Source: Novosphingobium hassiacum (GTDB lineage: Bacteria > Pseudomonadota > Alphaproteobacteria > Sphingomonadales > Sphingomonadaceae). From it: DNA of 64,000 nt. Below the pieces are notes generated by a model, which saw only the letters and a list, made by a program, of their open reading frames with translations, did not search any database and was not told where the DNA came from. Shown here piece by piece: positions 43,987 to 51,534 of the stretch. Location of the stretch: NCBI RefSeq assembly GCF_014196055.1, contig NZ_JACICY010000001.1, positions 572,203 to 636,202 on the forward strand, read 5' to 3'. Made by a program: the position numbers and the translations under genes. Within the stretch, counting starts at the first letter, position 1. Each line of letters starts with the position of its first letter.

Positions 43987-45510
43987 TCAGCTGAGGTTGA
44001 CCCAGATGCTCTTTACTTCGCTGTAGAGTTCCATCGCCTGACGGCCATGTTCGCGGCCCCAACCCGACTGCTTGAACCCGCCGAATGGCGTGGCGTTGTC
44101 CACCAGGTTGAAGCAGTTGACCCAGACGGTGCCGGCCTTGACCGCTCCGGCCAGACGATGGGCCTGCTTGAGATCGTTGGTCCAGATACCGGCCGAGAGA
44201 CCGAAATCGGAATCGTTGGCCTGCGCCACCAGATCTTCAGGGTCGGACCAGCTGAGCGCACTCAGGACCGGGCCAAAGATTTCCTCGCGCACGATGCGCA
44301 TGTCGCGCCCGGCATTGGCAAGGATGGTCGGCTGGAAGAAGAAGCCATCGCCCAGACCGTTAGGCCGCGCGCCACCGCAGACGAGCTCGGCACCTTCGCG
44401 TTGGCCGATTTCGACATAGGAACTGACGCGGTCCCACTGCTCCTCGGAGACCAGAGGGCCGAAGTTCACGGAAGGATCAAGGCCGTTGCCGATAGTCAGT
44501 TTTGCCGCATGATCTGCAATCCGCCCCAGCAGATCGTCATGGATCGAGGCGTGGGCATAAAGGCGTGACCCGGCGGTGCAGGTCTGCCCCTGGTTGAAGA
44601 AGATGCCTGCGGCAATGGACGCTGCTGCTGCATCAAGATCGGCATCGGGCAGCACGATCTGCGGCGACTTGCCGCCCAGTTCGAGGCTGACCTTCTTGAG
44701 GTTGCCAGTGCTGCCGCGCACGATGGCCTTGCCAACTTCGGTCGAACCGGTGAACGCCACCTTGTCCACGCCCGGATGGTCGACCAGTGCCGCACCCGCT
44801 TCACCGAAGCCGGTGATCACGTTGAACACGCCCGCAGGAATACCCGCTTCCAGAGCCAGTTCAGCAAGGCGCAGCGCCGTCAATGGCGTCTGCTCTGCAG
44901 GTTTGAGCACGACCGTGCACCCTGCTGCCAGCGCCGGTGCAACCTTCCAAGCCGCCATCGACATCGGGTAGTTCCACGGCACGATCAGGCCGCACACGCC
45001 AACCGGTTCGCGCACGGTGTAGTTGAGGATTTTGGCCCCGCTGCGCGGCGAAACCGGCAGGGTTTCACCGCCGAACTTGGTCGGCCAACCGGCGAAGTAA
45101 CGGAAGGTCTTGATCGACCCTTCGATTTCTACCACCTTGGTCAGCGTTGCCGGCTTGCCGTTGTCGATGCATTCCAGAACGGCCAGTTCCTGCGCGTCCC
45201 GCTCGATCAGGTCGGCCAGACGGTTGAGCACCAGAGAGCGATCAACCGCACTCATGTTGCACCATGCCGGGTTCGTCAGCGCGCGGCGCGCAGCCTGCAC
45301 AGCCAGATCGACATCGGCAGCACCACCTTCGGCAACCTGGCAGATTTCCTTGCCGGTCGCGGGATTAAGCGTGGCGAATGTCTTGCCTGAAACGGCCTGT
45401 ACCGATTTGCCATCAATCAGAAGTCCCCGGGGCGCACCCTTGAGGCCGGCCTCAAGGCGGCTGGCGATGGAATAAGCGTCACCTGCGGTGGCTTGAGCAA
45501 CTGCGGACAT
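43987..45510 (-). CDS. Aldehyde dehydrogenase (phenylacetaldehyde/betaine-aldehyde type)
   Basis: 507-residue aldehyde dehydrogenase, first gene of the ten-gene operon. Catalytic Glu in LELGGKSPQIVLPDADLD, Cys in NQGQTCTAGSRLYAH, with VPWNYPMSMAAWKVAPALAAGC upstream and FGGFKQSGWGREHG at the end. The ATG at 45510 is fixed by AGGAGGGG. It is divergent from the hydratase gene across 206 bp. With the ThDP enzyme in the same operon it would oxidise the aldehyde made by decarboxylation of a 2-oxo acid. Confidence 0.93.
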   Translation of the reverse strand: MSAVAQATAGDAYSIASRLEAGLKGAPRGLLIDGKSVQAVSGKTFATLNPATGKEICQVAEGGAADVDLAVQAARRALTNPAWCNMSAVDRSLVLNRLADLIERDAQELAVLECIDNGKPATLTKVVEIEGSIKTFRYFAGWPTKFGGETLPVSPRSGAKILNYTVREPVGVCGLIVPWNYPMSMAAWKVAPALAAGCTVVLKPAEQTPLTALRLAELALEAGIPAGVFNVITGFGEAGAALVDHPGVDKVAFTGSTEVGKAIVRGSTGNLKKVSLELGGKSPQIVLPDADLDAAAASIAAGIFFNQGQTCTAGSRLYAHASIHDDLLGRIADHAAKLTIGNGLDPSVNFGPLVSEEQWDRVSSYVEIGQREGAELVCGGARPNGLGDGFFFQPTILANAGRDMRIVREEIFGPVLSALSWSDPEDLVAQANDSDFGLSAGIWTNDLKQAHRLAGAVKAGTVWVNCFNLVDNATPFGGFKQSGWGREHGRQAMELYSEVKSIWVNLS

Positions 45511-45612
45511 TACCCCTCCTTGGGATCGACCATGCCATACGCGAACACCCATCGGTTCATCCGGCCATAGTCGGTCATCTTCGAATCACGTGATAACGCA
45601 CCTTCACAAGGT

Positions 45613-45660
45613 AAACAATGCTAGATTTTTAAGTTTGGTTGTTTCATAAGATAGACAATT
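45613..45660. promoter_or_regulatory. AAACAA/TTGTTT inverted repeat in a divergent promoter region
   Basis: The 206-bp region 45511-45716 separates two catabolic operons. AAACAA (45613-45618) and TTGTTT (45639-45644) form an inverted repeat, and TTGT ... ACAA recurs at 45639-45657. The AT content is high here. A common regulator of both operons is likely; which of the LysR, MarR or AraC proteins, if any, is unknown. Confidence 0.4.
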
Positions 45661-45716
45661 GATATGTGGCGCGGTCCAGTTTTCAATGGTGTGCGCGCAA
45701 TGGGGAGAAACACGCC

Positions 45717-46487
45717 ATGGCCGAAACCGGAGAAACCCTGGAGAGCTTGCTCGTACGAGCCCGCAGCACTGGCGCGTCATTAGCGCTTCCATCGCAGGCA
45801 CTTTCCCTGGCTGAAGCCTACCACGTGCAACGCGCAGTCATGCGCACCAGCGAGCTTCCCGTTATGGTGTGGAAGCTGGGCCTGACGTCGCTACCTGCTC
45901 GCGAGGCATTCGGCGCCGATATGCCGGCAGTAGGGCGGCTGGCAGCCAGCGCCATCCTGAACACCGGCTCTGAGGCGCGGCACGTTTGGCCAGAGGTATA
46001 TGCCGAAGCTGAACTGGTGTTCGAACTGGGGCAGGATTTGCCACCAACCGACAGTCCTTACACACGCGCAACCGTTCTGCCGGCGATCAAGGCGATTTAT
46101 GGCGGCATCGAACTTGCCGCATCGCGTTTTCAAACCACGGATCTGCCACTCGGCCTGTTTGTGGCCGATAACGCGATGGGTCATGCGCTGGTGCTCGGCA
46201 ATCGCCTTTCCTTCCAGTGGGAAGATCACTTCGGTGACATGCCCGTAACCATCGCCACCAATGGCCACGTGCGGGTTAATGGCTCAACCGTGCGCGTCAT
46301 GGGCAATCCGCTCGATGCGCTGGTGTGGCTCGCCAACTGGCTCTGCGAAAATGGCGAAGGCGGACTGCGCCGCGAACAACTGGTTGCGTCCGGCTCCTGC
46401 ACAGGCGCCACGCTGGTCAATGCCGGGGACGTGATCGTCGCCGGATTCGACGGCATCGACGCAGCCCGCATCACTCTTGTAGCATGA
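45717..46487 (+). CDS. 2-keto-4-pentenoate hydratase/fumarylacetoacetase-family protein
   Basis: 256 residues of the hydratase/oxalocrotonate decarboxylase branch of the FAH fold: metal ligands in EVYAEAELVFELGQDL, catalytic region YGGIELAASRF, and C-terminal ASGSCTGATLVNAGDVIVAGFDG. These enzymes hydrate or decarboxylate 2-hydroxypenta-2,4-dienoate-type products after meta cleavage. ATG 45717 follows GGGGAG. It is 21 bp upstream of an SDR gene on the same strand and divergent from the ten-gene operon, matching a meta-cleavage-like route. Confidence 0.87.
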   Translation: MAETGETLESLLVRARSTGASLALPSQALSLAEAYHVQRAVMRTSELPVMVWKLGLTSLPAREAFGADMPAVGRLAASAILNTGSEARHVWPEVYAEAELVFELGQDLPPTDSPYTRATVLPAIKAIYGGIELAASRFQTTDLPLGLFVADNAMGHALVLGNRLSFQWEDHFGDMPVTIATNGHVRVNGSTVRVMGNPLDALVWLANWLCENGEGGLRREQLVASGSCTGATLVNAGDVIVAGFDGIDAARITLVA

Positions 46488-46508
46488 ACTTTATCGGGAG
46501 ATTTGATT

Positions 46509-47312
46509 ATGAACCTTGATTTAGGATTGGACGGCAAGGTTGCCGTCATCACCGGCGGCGGTGTCGGCATCGGCAAGGAAACGGCGCGCAAGCTTGCACT
46601 GGCCGGGGCCAAGGTCGTGATTGCCGCCCGCACCGCATCCAAGCTGGAAGCGGCGGCTGAAGACCTACGCCAAAGCACCGGCGGAGAGATCATCGCCGTG
46701 CCTACCGACACGACATCGAAAGAGTCGGTCGAAGCCTTGGTGGCAGCCGCAGTCGAGCGCTTTGGCGCCGTGCACATTCTGGTAAACTGCGCCGCAGCAC
46801 CTGGCGGTCTTGTTCGCAACGCGATCGAAGAAGCAGATGAGGACGCGCTGATGCTCGACCTCAACACCAAGCTTTTCGGCTATTTCCGCACCGCCAAGGC
46901 CTGCGTGCCGCACATGCGCAAGGCTGGTTGGGGCCGCATCGTCAATGTCGGCGGCCTTACCGCGCGTTGCACCGAAGCGCTCTCGGGCATGCGCAACACG
47001 GCGCTGGTGCACTTTACCAAGACGCTGTCGGACGAAGTCGGCAAGGACGGGATCACCGTCAATATCATCCACCCCGGCGTTACGCGCACGGAGCACATCG
47101 AAGAATGGTTTGCCGAAATGGCTGCCGAAGAAGGCACAACCTTCGATGCCATCGTCGAGCGTGAAGCCGCAGCGCCTGCCGCACTGCGCCGGATGCTTGA
47201 AGTTGAAGAAGTGGCCGATCCGATCGTGTTCCTCTGCTCGAAGCTGGGCAGTGGTATCACTGGCGAATCCATCGCGGTGGACGGCGGTCTGTCGCGCGCC
47301 GTGTTCCTCTGA
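46509..47312 (+). CDS. SDR-fold protein with SGxRN motif (second copy)
   Basis: 267 residues. Rossmann motif TGGGVGIGKE, NCAA, and C-terminal IAVDGGLSRAVFL are intact, but the catalytic YxxxK is replaced by SGMRN (ALSGMRNTALVHFTK), as in the SDR at 38511. The two are related members of one subgroup. GGGAG lies 8 bases before ATG 46509. It follows the hydratase and is ended by a strong terminator at 47316-47352. It may handle the same CoA or aldehyde-type intermediates as its homologue. Confidence 0.84.
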   Translation: MNLDLGLDGKVAVITGGGVGIGKETARKLALAGAKVVIAARTASKLEAAAEDLRQSTGGEIIAVPTDTTSKESVEALVAAAVERFGAVHILVNCAAAPGGLVRNAIEEADEDALMLDLNTKLFGYFRTAKACVPHMRKAGWGRIVNVGGLTARCTEALSGMRNTALVHFTKTLSDEVGKDGITVNIIHPGVTRTEHIEEWFAEMAAEEGTTFDAIVEREAAAPAALRRMLEVEEVADPIVFLCSKLGSGITGESIAVDGGLSRAVFL

Positions 47313-47315
47313 TGC

Positions 47316-47352
47316 AAAAAAGGGCGCTGGCCTTACGGTCAGCGCCCTTTTT
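47316..47352. terminator. Bidirectional Rho-independent terminator
   Basis: GGGCGCTGGCC (47322-47332) pairs with GGTCAGCGCCC (47337-47347), 11 bp with one wobble and a TTAC loop, flanked by A6 on the left and T5 on the right, so it can end transcription on both strands. It separates the hydratase-SDR unit from the convergent MFS gene. Confidence 0.9.
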
Positions 47353-47374
47353 CCTTACCTATCGTGACATTGCT

Positions 47375-48556
47375 TCACGCTGTTTTGCGTGATGTGGCCC
47401 AGATCGTTGCCACCACGCTCAACACCAGCACCACGCAGCACGCATAGAGCATCAGGTTGAAGTTGCCGGTGGCAAGGGTTGCTGCAGCCGCCGCCGGGCC
47501 AAGGCCCGTGCCGAAGGTCTGGATAGACCCCATCGCGCAGACAACGCGTCCCCGCCCGCAGGCTTCCGAGCAGATGCCGGACAATAGAGGCTGGGCAAAG
47601 TTCCAGCTGAACATCATCAGCACGCACGCGGCCACAAATGCGCCCTGCGTGATCTCTCCCCGAAACAGCAGGAAGCCGGTCACACCTGTAATGGCGCTGA
47701 CGATCAGCGGCCCTGCCCTGCCCCAACGTTGCGGCATGAACCCAGCAAGGCCAGCAGCCACAACACCCGCCATCGTGCCAATCGAAAGTCCGCTGGCGAT
47801 CGTGCCGGACGGAACGCCACTTTCGATGCCCATTCGTTCGGAATAGCTCCATCCAGCGCCCATGGCGAAAAACAGCAGGAAGACGCCCACAAGCGATCCA
47901 AATGCGATCCGCCGGTCAAGTGCACCGCTCCCGGCGAACACATCCACCTCGTCAACCGAGCCATCAGGCAGGGCCTTGAGCGAAAACATCACCAAAACGC
48001 TGGCCACGGCGATCGCCGCAAACACGGTGCTGGGGCTAAAAGCGGCCTGAATCTCAGGCAAGGCATAGAGAAACAATGAGCTGAACAGCGCGCCGGCGAC
48101 GAGATAGATCGAGAACGCACGATCAGGGTTGCGTGCCCGCCCCAGCGCAGCAAAGGCAAAGCCCACCGCAATGCCTTCCCCCGCACCGGCCACGACACGC
48201 GCCGCCGCCATCGCCGGAAAGCTTGTCGCAAGGCCGGTCAGCACATTACCGACCGCTATCAGCATCAGGCCGACAGCTACCGCCAACCGCCAGCGAACCC
48301 GCGAAAGCGCGAATGTGCTAAGACCGATAGTGATACCCATCGCATTGATGTCCCACGCGGCGAGATAGCCGAGCTGGTCGTTGTCGAAACCCGTCTGCTG
48401 CGCGACGAGCGCGAGGAAGCCGGGTGTCACGAAGATAACCAGAGCACCGATCATTCCGACCGCCACAGCACTGGCAAGGCCAGCCGGCGTAAGCCGGACA
48501 ACCTCGCCAGATGCCGCTGAGATATCGTCTATCGTCTGTGCCCGATCTATCGCCAC
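47375..48556 (-). CDS. MFS transporter
   Basis: About 393 residues with 12 predicted transmembrane helices in two halves (helix 1 LASAVAVGMIGALVIFVTPGFLALVAQ, second half starting FGSLVGVFLLFFAMGAGWSYSERMG). The loop between helices 2 and 3 has the degenerate MFS pattern (GLSTFALSRVRWRLAV). It probably imports an aromatic acid or amine for the nearby operons. Start is GTG at 48556 or 48562; GGGGGAG is well placed for 48556. The aminotransferase gene lies 36 bp upstream on the same strand. Confidence 0.88.
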   Translation of the reverse strand: MAIDRAQTIDDISAASGEVVRLTPAGLASAVAVGMIGALVIFVTPGFLALVAQQTGFDNDQLGYLAAWDINAMGITIGLSTFALSRVRWRLAVAVGLMLIAVGNVLTGLATSFPAMAAARVVAGAGEGIAVGFAFAALGRARNPDRAFSIYLVAGALFSSLFLYALPEIQAAFSPSTVFAAIAVASVLVMFSLKALPDGSVDEVDVFAGSGALDRRIAFGSLVGVFLLFFAMGAGWSYSERMGIESGVPSGTIASGLSIGTMAGVVAAGLAGFMPQRWGRAGPLIVSAITGVTGFLLFRGEITQGAFVAACVLMMFSWNFAQPLLSGICSEACGRGRVVCAMGSIQTFGTGLGPAAAAATLATGNFNLMLYACCVVLVLSVVATIWATSRKTA

Positions 48557-48591
48557 ACCCACTCCCCCGCGCGCAGTATCACTCGTGTCGA

Positions 48592-49956
48592 TCAGGCGGG
48601 CATGACATCGTTGATGGCCAATGCGAACTTTTCAACCAGTTCGTCCACTTCGGCGCGGTTGATCACCAGCGGTGGCGCAAACACCAGCGTGTCGCCCAGC
48701 GCGCGCGTGATCAGGCCACGCGCCGCTGCAGCCTTGAGCACCTGGCGTCCGGTACGGTTGGCCATCGGGAAGGTTTCCTTGGTGCCACGGTCCTTCATCA
48801 GCTCGATGCCGATCATCAGGCCCTTGCCGCGAACATCGCCAACGTGGGCGTGCTGGCCCAGCTTGTCCTGCAGCTGCTGCAGCATGTAGGGTCCGACATC
48901 GGCAACATTGTCGACGACCTTGAGGTCATCGATCAGTTTCAGCGCGGCCAGAGCGGCTGCTGCACCGACCGGGTGCGCCGAGTAGGTATAACCATGGCCG
49001 AACAGACCGGCCGTAGCAGCTGCGCCTTCGATCACGTTCCACACCTTGGGCGAGATGAAGCAGACCGACATCGGGAAGTAGCCCGAGGTCACGCCCTTGG
49101 CCGACGTGACCAGGTCTGGCTCGTAGCCATAGGTCTGGCTGCCCCAGTAGGTGCCGAGCCGACCGAACCCGGAGACGACCTCGTCCGCCACCAGCAGAAT
49201 ATCGTGCTTCTTCAGGATCGGGCCGATTTCATCGAAGTATCCTTCGGGCGGCGGGATCAGGCCACCTGCACCCATTACCGCTTCAGCAAAGAAGGCGGCG
49301 ATCGTATCGGCGCCTTCGCGCTCGATGGTGTCTTCCAGTTCCTTGGCCAGCTGGCGCGAGAACTCGCGCTCGCTCATGCCTTCGGGCGCGTTGCGATAAT
49401 AATACGGCGCGCTGACGTGAATGATCGGACCCTTGGGAAGATCGAACAGCGTGTGCATACCGGGAAGACCGGTAAGGCTGGCCGTGGCGACGCCAGAACC
49501 GTGATAGGAGTTCCAGCGGGCAATGATCTTCTTCTTTTCCGGCTTGCCGCGCAGATTGTTGTAATACCAGATCAGCTTGAGCTGGGTTTCGTTGGCATCG
49601 CTGCCCGAAGCGCCGAAGAACACGCGTGACATTGGCACCGGCGCACGCTGCAGCAGCGCTTCGGCGCATTCGGCAACCACGTCGGACGACATGCCGTTGA
49701 ACGTGTGGAAGAACGAGAGCCGCTCGCTCTGCTTTGCGATGGCTTCGGTAATTTCCTTGCGGCCATAGCCGAGGTTGACGCACCACAGGCCCGCCATGCC
49801 GTCGAGATATTCCTTGCCGTCTACATCGGTGACACGCACGCCTGAGCCGCTGGCCATAACCGTTGGGCCATCGGTCATGAGATCGGTTATTGAAGTGAAT
49901 GGATGGAATTGGCTGCGCTGGTCGCGCAGTGCGGCCTCGGAAAGCTGGGTTGCCAT
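48592..49956 (-). CDS. Class III omega-aminotransferase
   Basis: 454-residue PLP enzyme of the class III (omega-amino acid:pyruvate) group. The substrate-side motif GSDANETQLKLIWYYNN, the PLP-phosphate region and the Schiff-base Lys in TSAKGVTSGYFPMSV are present, as is DEVVSGFGRLGTYWG. It moves an amino group from an amine or omega-amino acid to pyruvate or 2-oxoglutarate. GGGAGAAATC precedes ATG 49956. It is divergent from a LysR regulator across 230 bp and upstream of the MFS gene, suggesting amine uptake followed by deamination. Confidence 0.92.
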   Translation of the reverse strand: MATQLSEAALRDQRSQFHPFTSITDLMTDGPTVMASGSGVRVTDVDGKEYLDGMAGLWCVNLGYGRKEITEAIAKQSERLSFFHTFNGMSSDVVAECAEALLQRAPVPMSRVFFGASGSDANETQLKLIWYYNNLRGKPEKKKIIARWNSYHGSGVATASLTGLPGMHTLFDLPKGPIIHVSAPYYYRNAPEGMSEREFSRQLAKELEDTIEREGADTIAAFFAEAVMGAGGLIPPPEGYFDEIGPILKKHDILLVADEVVSGFGRLGTYWGSQTYGYEPDLVTSAKGVTSGYFPMSVCFISPKVWNVIEGAAATAGLFGHGYTYSAHPVGAAAALAALKLIDDLKVVDNVADVGPYMLQQLQDKLGQHAHVGDVRGKGLMIGIELMKDRGTKETFPMANRTGRQVLKAAAARGLITRALGDTLVFAPPLVINRAEVDELVEKFALAINDVMPA

Positions 49957-50186
49957 TTGATTTCTCCCATCGCCGGCCCATCACGCATCTCGAATCAGGG
50001 CGGCACATCTGTGACGCACCGTCTTCGCGCATTTAGTACACTCATGCAACAGTGATAGTGTTATGGCGGTGTTTCTTACGTTAAGTGAACAATTCCCGGC
50101 TTGGTGCACGGCTTGGCATCATGAGTGGCTGGCGGATACGGAGAGGCTGCCATTGACTTGCAGCCTCGCGTGCAAGAGGAGAACGC

Positions 50187-51131
50187 ATGGACGAAAAGCC
50201 CGATCTTGGTAACGTGATGGCGATGATGTCGTTTGCTGCAGTCGTCAGCACTGGCGGCTTCTCAAGCGCGGCGAACATGCTGGGCTATTCAAAGGCCGCT
50301 GTCAGCCGCCAGATCGCCAAGCTTGAACAGAGCATCGGCGTGCGATTGCTCGATCGCACCACCCGCTCCGTTACGCTTACCCCTGCCGGGCGCGAGATGT
50401 ATGCGCGCTGCGCGCGGATCGTCGAGGAAGTGAGTGAGGCCAACCAGATCATCAACGGCATGGTTTCGAAACCGCGCGGAGAACTCAAGGTCAACGCGCC
50501 GGTCGTCTCCTCGCTGTTTGATCTCACATCGATCCTGCCGCGCTTTTTGAAAACATATCCCGACGTCCGCCTCTTTCTCAATTTGTCGGACAGCAAGGTG
50601 GACCTGATCAAGGGACGCTTCGACGTTGCTTTCTGGATGGGCGAAACATTCGACAGTTCGCTCGATTCAGTGCGCCTGCGCAACTATCCCATGGTGCTGG
50701 TCGCATCACGCGAGTACCTGCAACATGCAGGGCGCCCGCACGTCGCCAATGACCTGAAGGACCACACCTGCATCGTTGAGACACATATCTCAAAAGTGGG
50801 CGAATGGCGGCTGTCGGAAGACGTGACGGTGGCAATCAATCGTGGACCGCTGACCAGCAACTCGGTGCGGATGGCGCGCGAGGCTACGCTTGAAGGGCTT
50901 GGCATAAGCTATCTGCCGCGCTTTCTGGTCGAGGATGATATTGCGGCCAACCGACTGGAACCATTGTTGCCCGATCTGGTGACCGAACGCATTTCACTGC
51001 ACATCATTTTCCCGCGCGGAAACTATGCCCAGTCAAAAGTTCGGGCATTCGTGGATTTTGTCAGGCAGGAAATGCGTGGAGATGCGGAGGCTTCGAACGC
51101 CAATCTCCTGGCGCTTGCCTCGGCTATCTGA
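50187..51131 (+). CDS. LysR family transcriptional regulator
   Basis: 314 residues: N-terminal winged helix (about 8-67, VSTGGFSSAANMLGYSKAAVSRQIAKLEQSIGVRLLDRTTRSVTLTPAG) and a C-terminal periplasmic-binding-like effector domain. AGAGGAG precedes ATG 50187. LysR proteins usually activate the divergent gene, here the aminotransferase; the intergenic 49957-50186 has an imperfect inverted repeat around ACAGTGATAGTGTT but no site can be assigned. The amine or a related acid is the likely inducer. Confidence 0.92.
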   Translation: MDEKPDLGNVMAMMSFAAVVSTGGFSSAANMLGYSKAAVSRQIAKLEQSIGVRLLDRTTRSVTLTPAGREMYARCARIVEEVSEANQIINGMVSKPRGELKVNAPVVSSLFDLTSILPRFLKTYPDVRLFLNLSDSKVDLIKGRFDVAFWMGETFDSSLDSVRLRNYPMVLVASREYLQHAGRPHVANDLKDHTCIVETHISKVGEWRLSEDVTVAINRGPLTSNSVRMAREATLEGLGISYLPRFLVEDDIAANRLEPLLPDLVTERISLHIIFPRGNYAQSKVRAFVDFVRQEMRGDAEASNANLLALASAI

Positions 51132-51534
51132 TCGTCAAATCCGAGATCGGAAAACCGGTGTCGAGGGAACGGCGGTAAGAAACGGACGCGGAATGTACGC
51201 CATTCGGCGACGTATCGGCGTCCTGCACCACCTGCCCATCCGATTATTTCAAAACGAGATAATCGCGGGGCGACAAGCGCGCCCATCAGCCATTCGCGAT
51301 AGCCGGTTGGCTTGGCGACGGAGACGATAGCGCACCCCTGCGCGATGCCTCCCTTGACCCATCCGTACCTGCGGACGCCTGCAATCGTGGGGGTGCTGGC
51401 CCGCATCCCAGCGGCGACGTCGGACGACCCGAAGATTTTCCCTCTGGAAATTCCGCTTGACAAGGGTCCAACATCTCAACAGTTTTAAGCTTAAAATAAA
51501 TGCGCAGAGACTGCGTAATCAGGGGTATGAAATC
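51132..51534. other. Intergenic stretch with promoter-like elements
   Basis: About 400 bp between the LysR gene and the TonB receptor. I find no recognisable gene on either strand; open frames here lack family features. Near the end, TTGACA at 51457-51462 could be a -35 box and is followed by AT-rich sequence containing a palindrome. The rest shows nothing distinctive. Confidence 0.5.
51483..51496. promoter_or_regulatory. 14-bp palindrome TTTTAAGCTTAAAA
   Basis: A perfect palindrome 38 bases ahead of the receptor ATG at 51535, overlapping the likely promoter. The half GCTTAAAATA also occurs at 1168-1177 upstream of the nitrilase. It may be an operator; the regulator is unknown. Confidence 0.4.

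Noticed and set aside
48511..49629. 372-codon plus-strand open frame
   Set aside because: Antisense to the class III aminotransferase with intact PLP motifs; no recognisable domain in the plus frame.
51132..51480. Minus-strand frame 51023-51463 as a possible gene
   Set aside because: It runs into the end of the LysR gene, has no convincing start or family pattern and a composition like non-coding antisense sequence.
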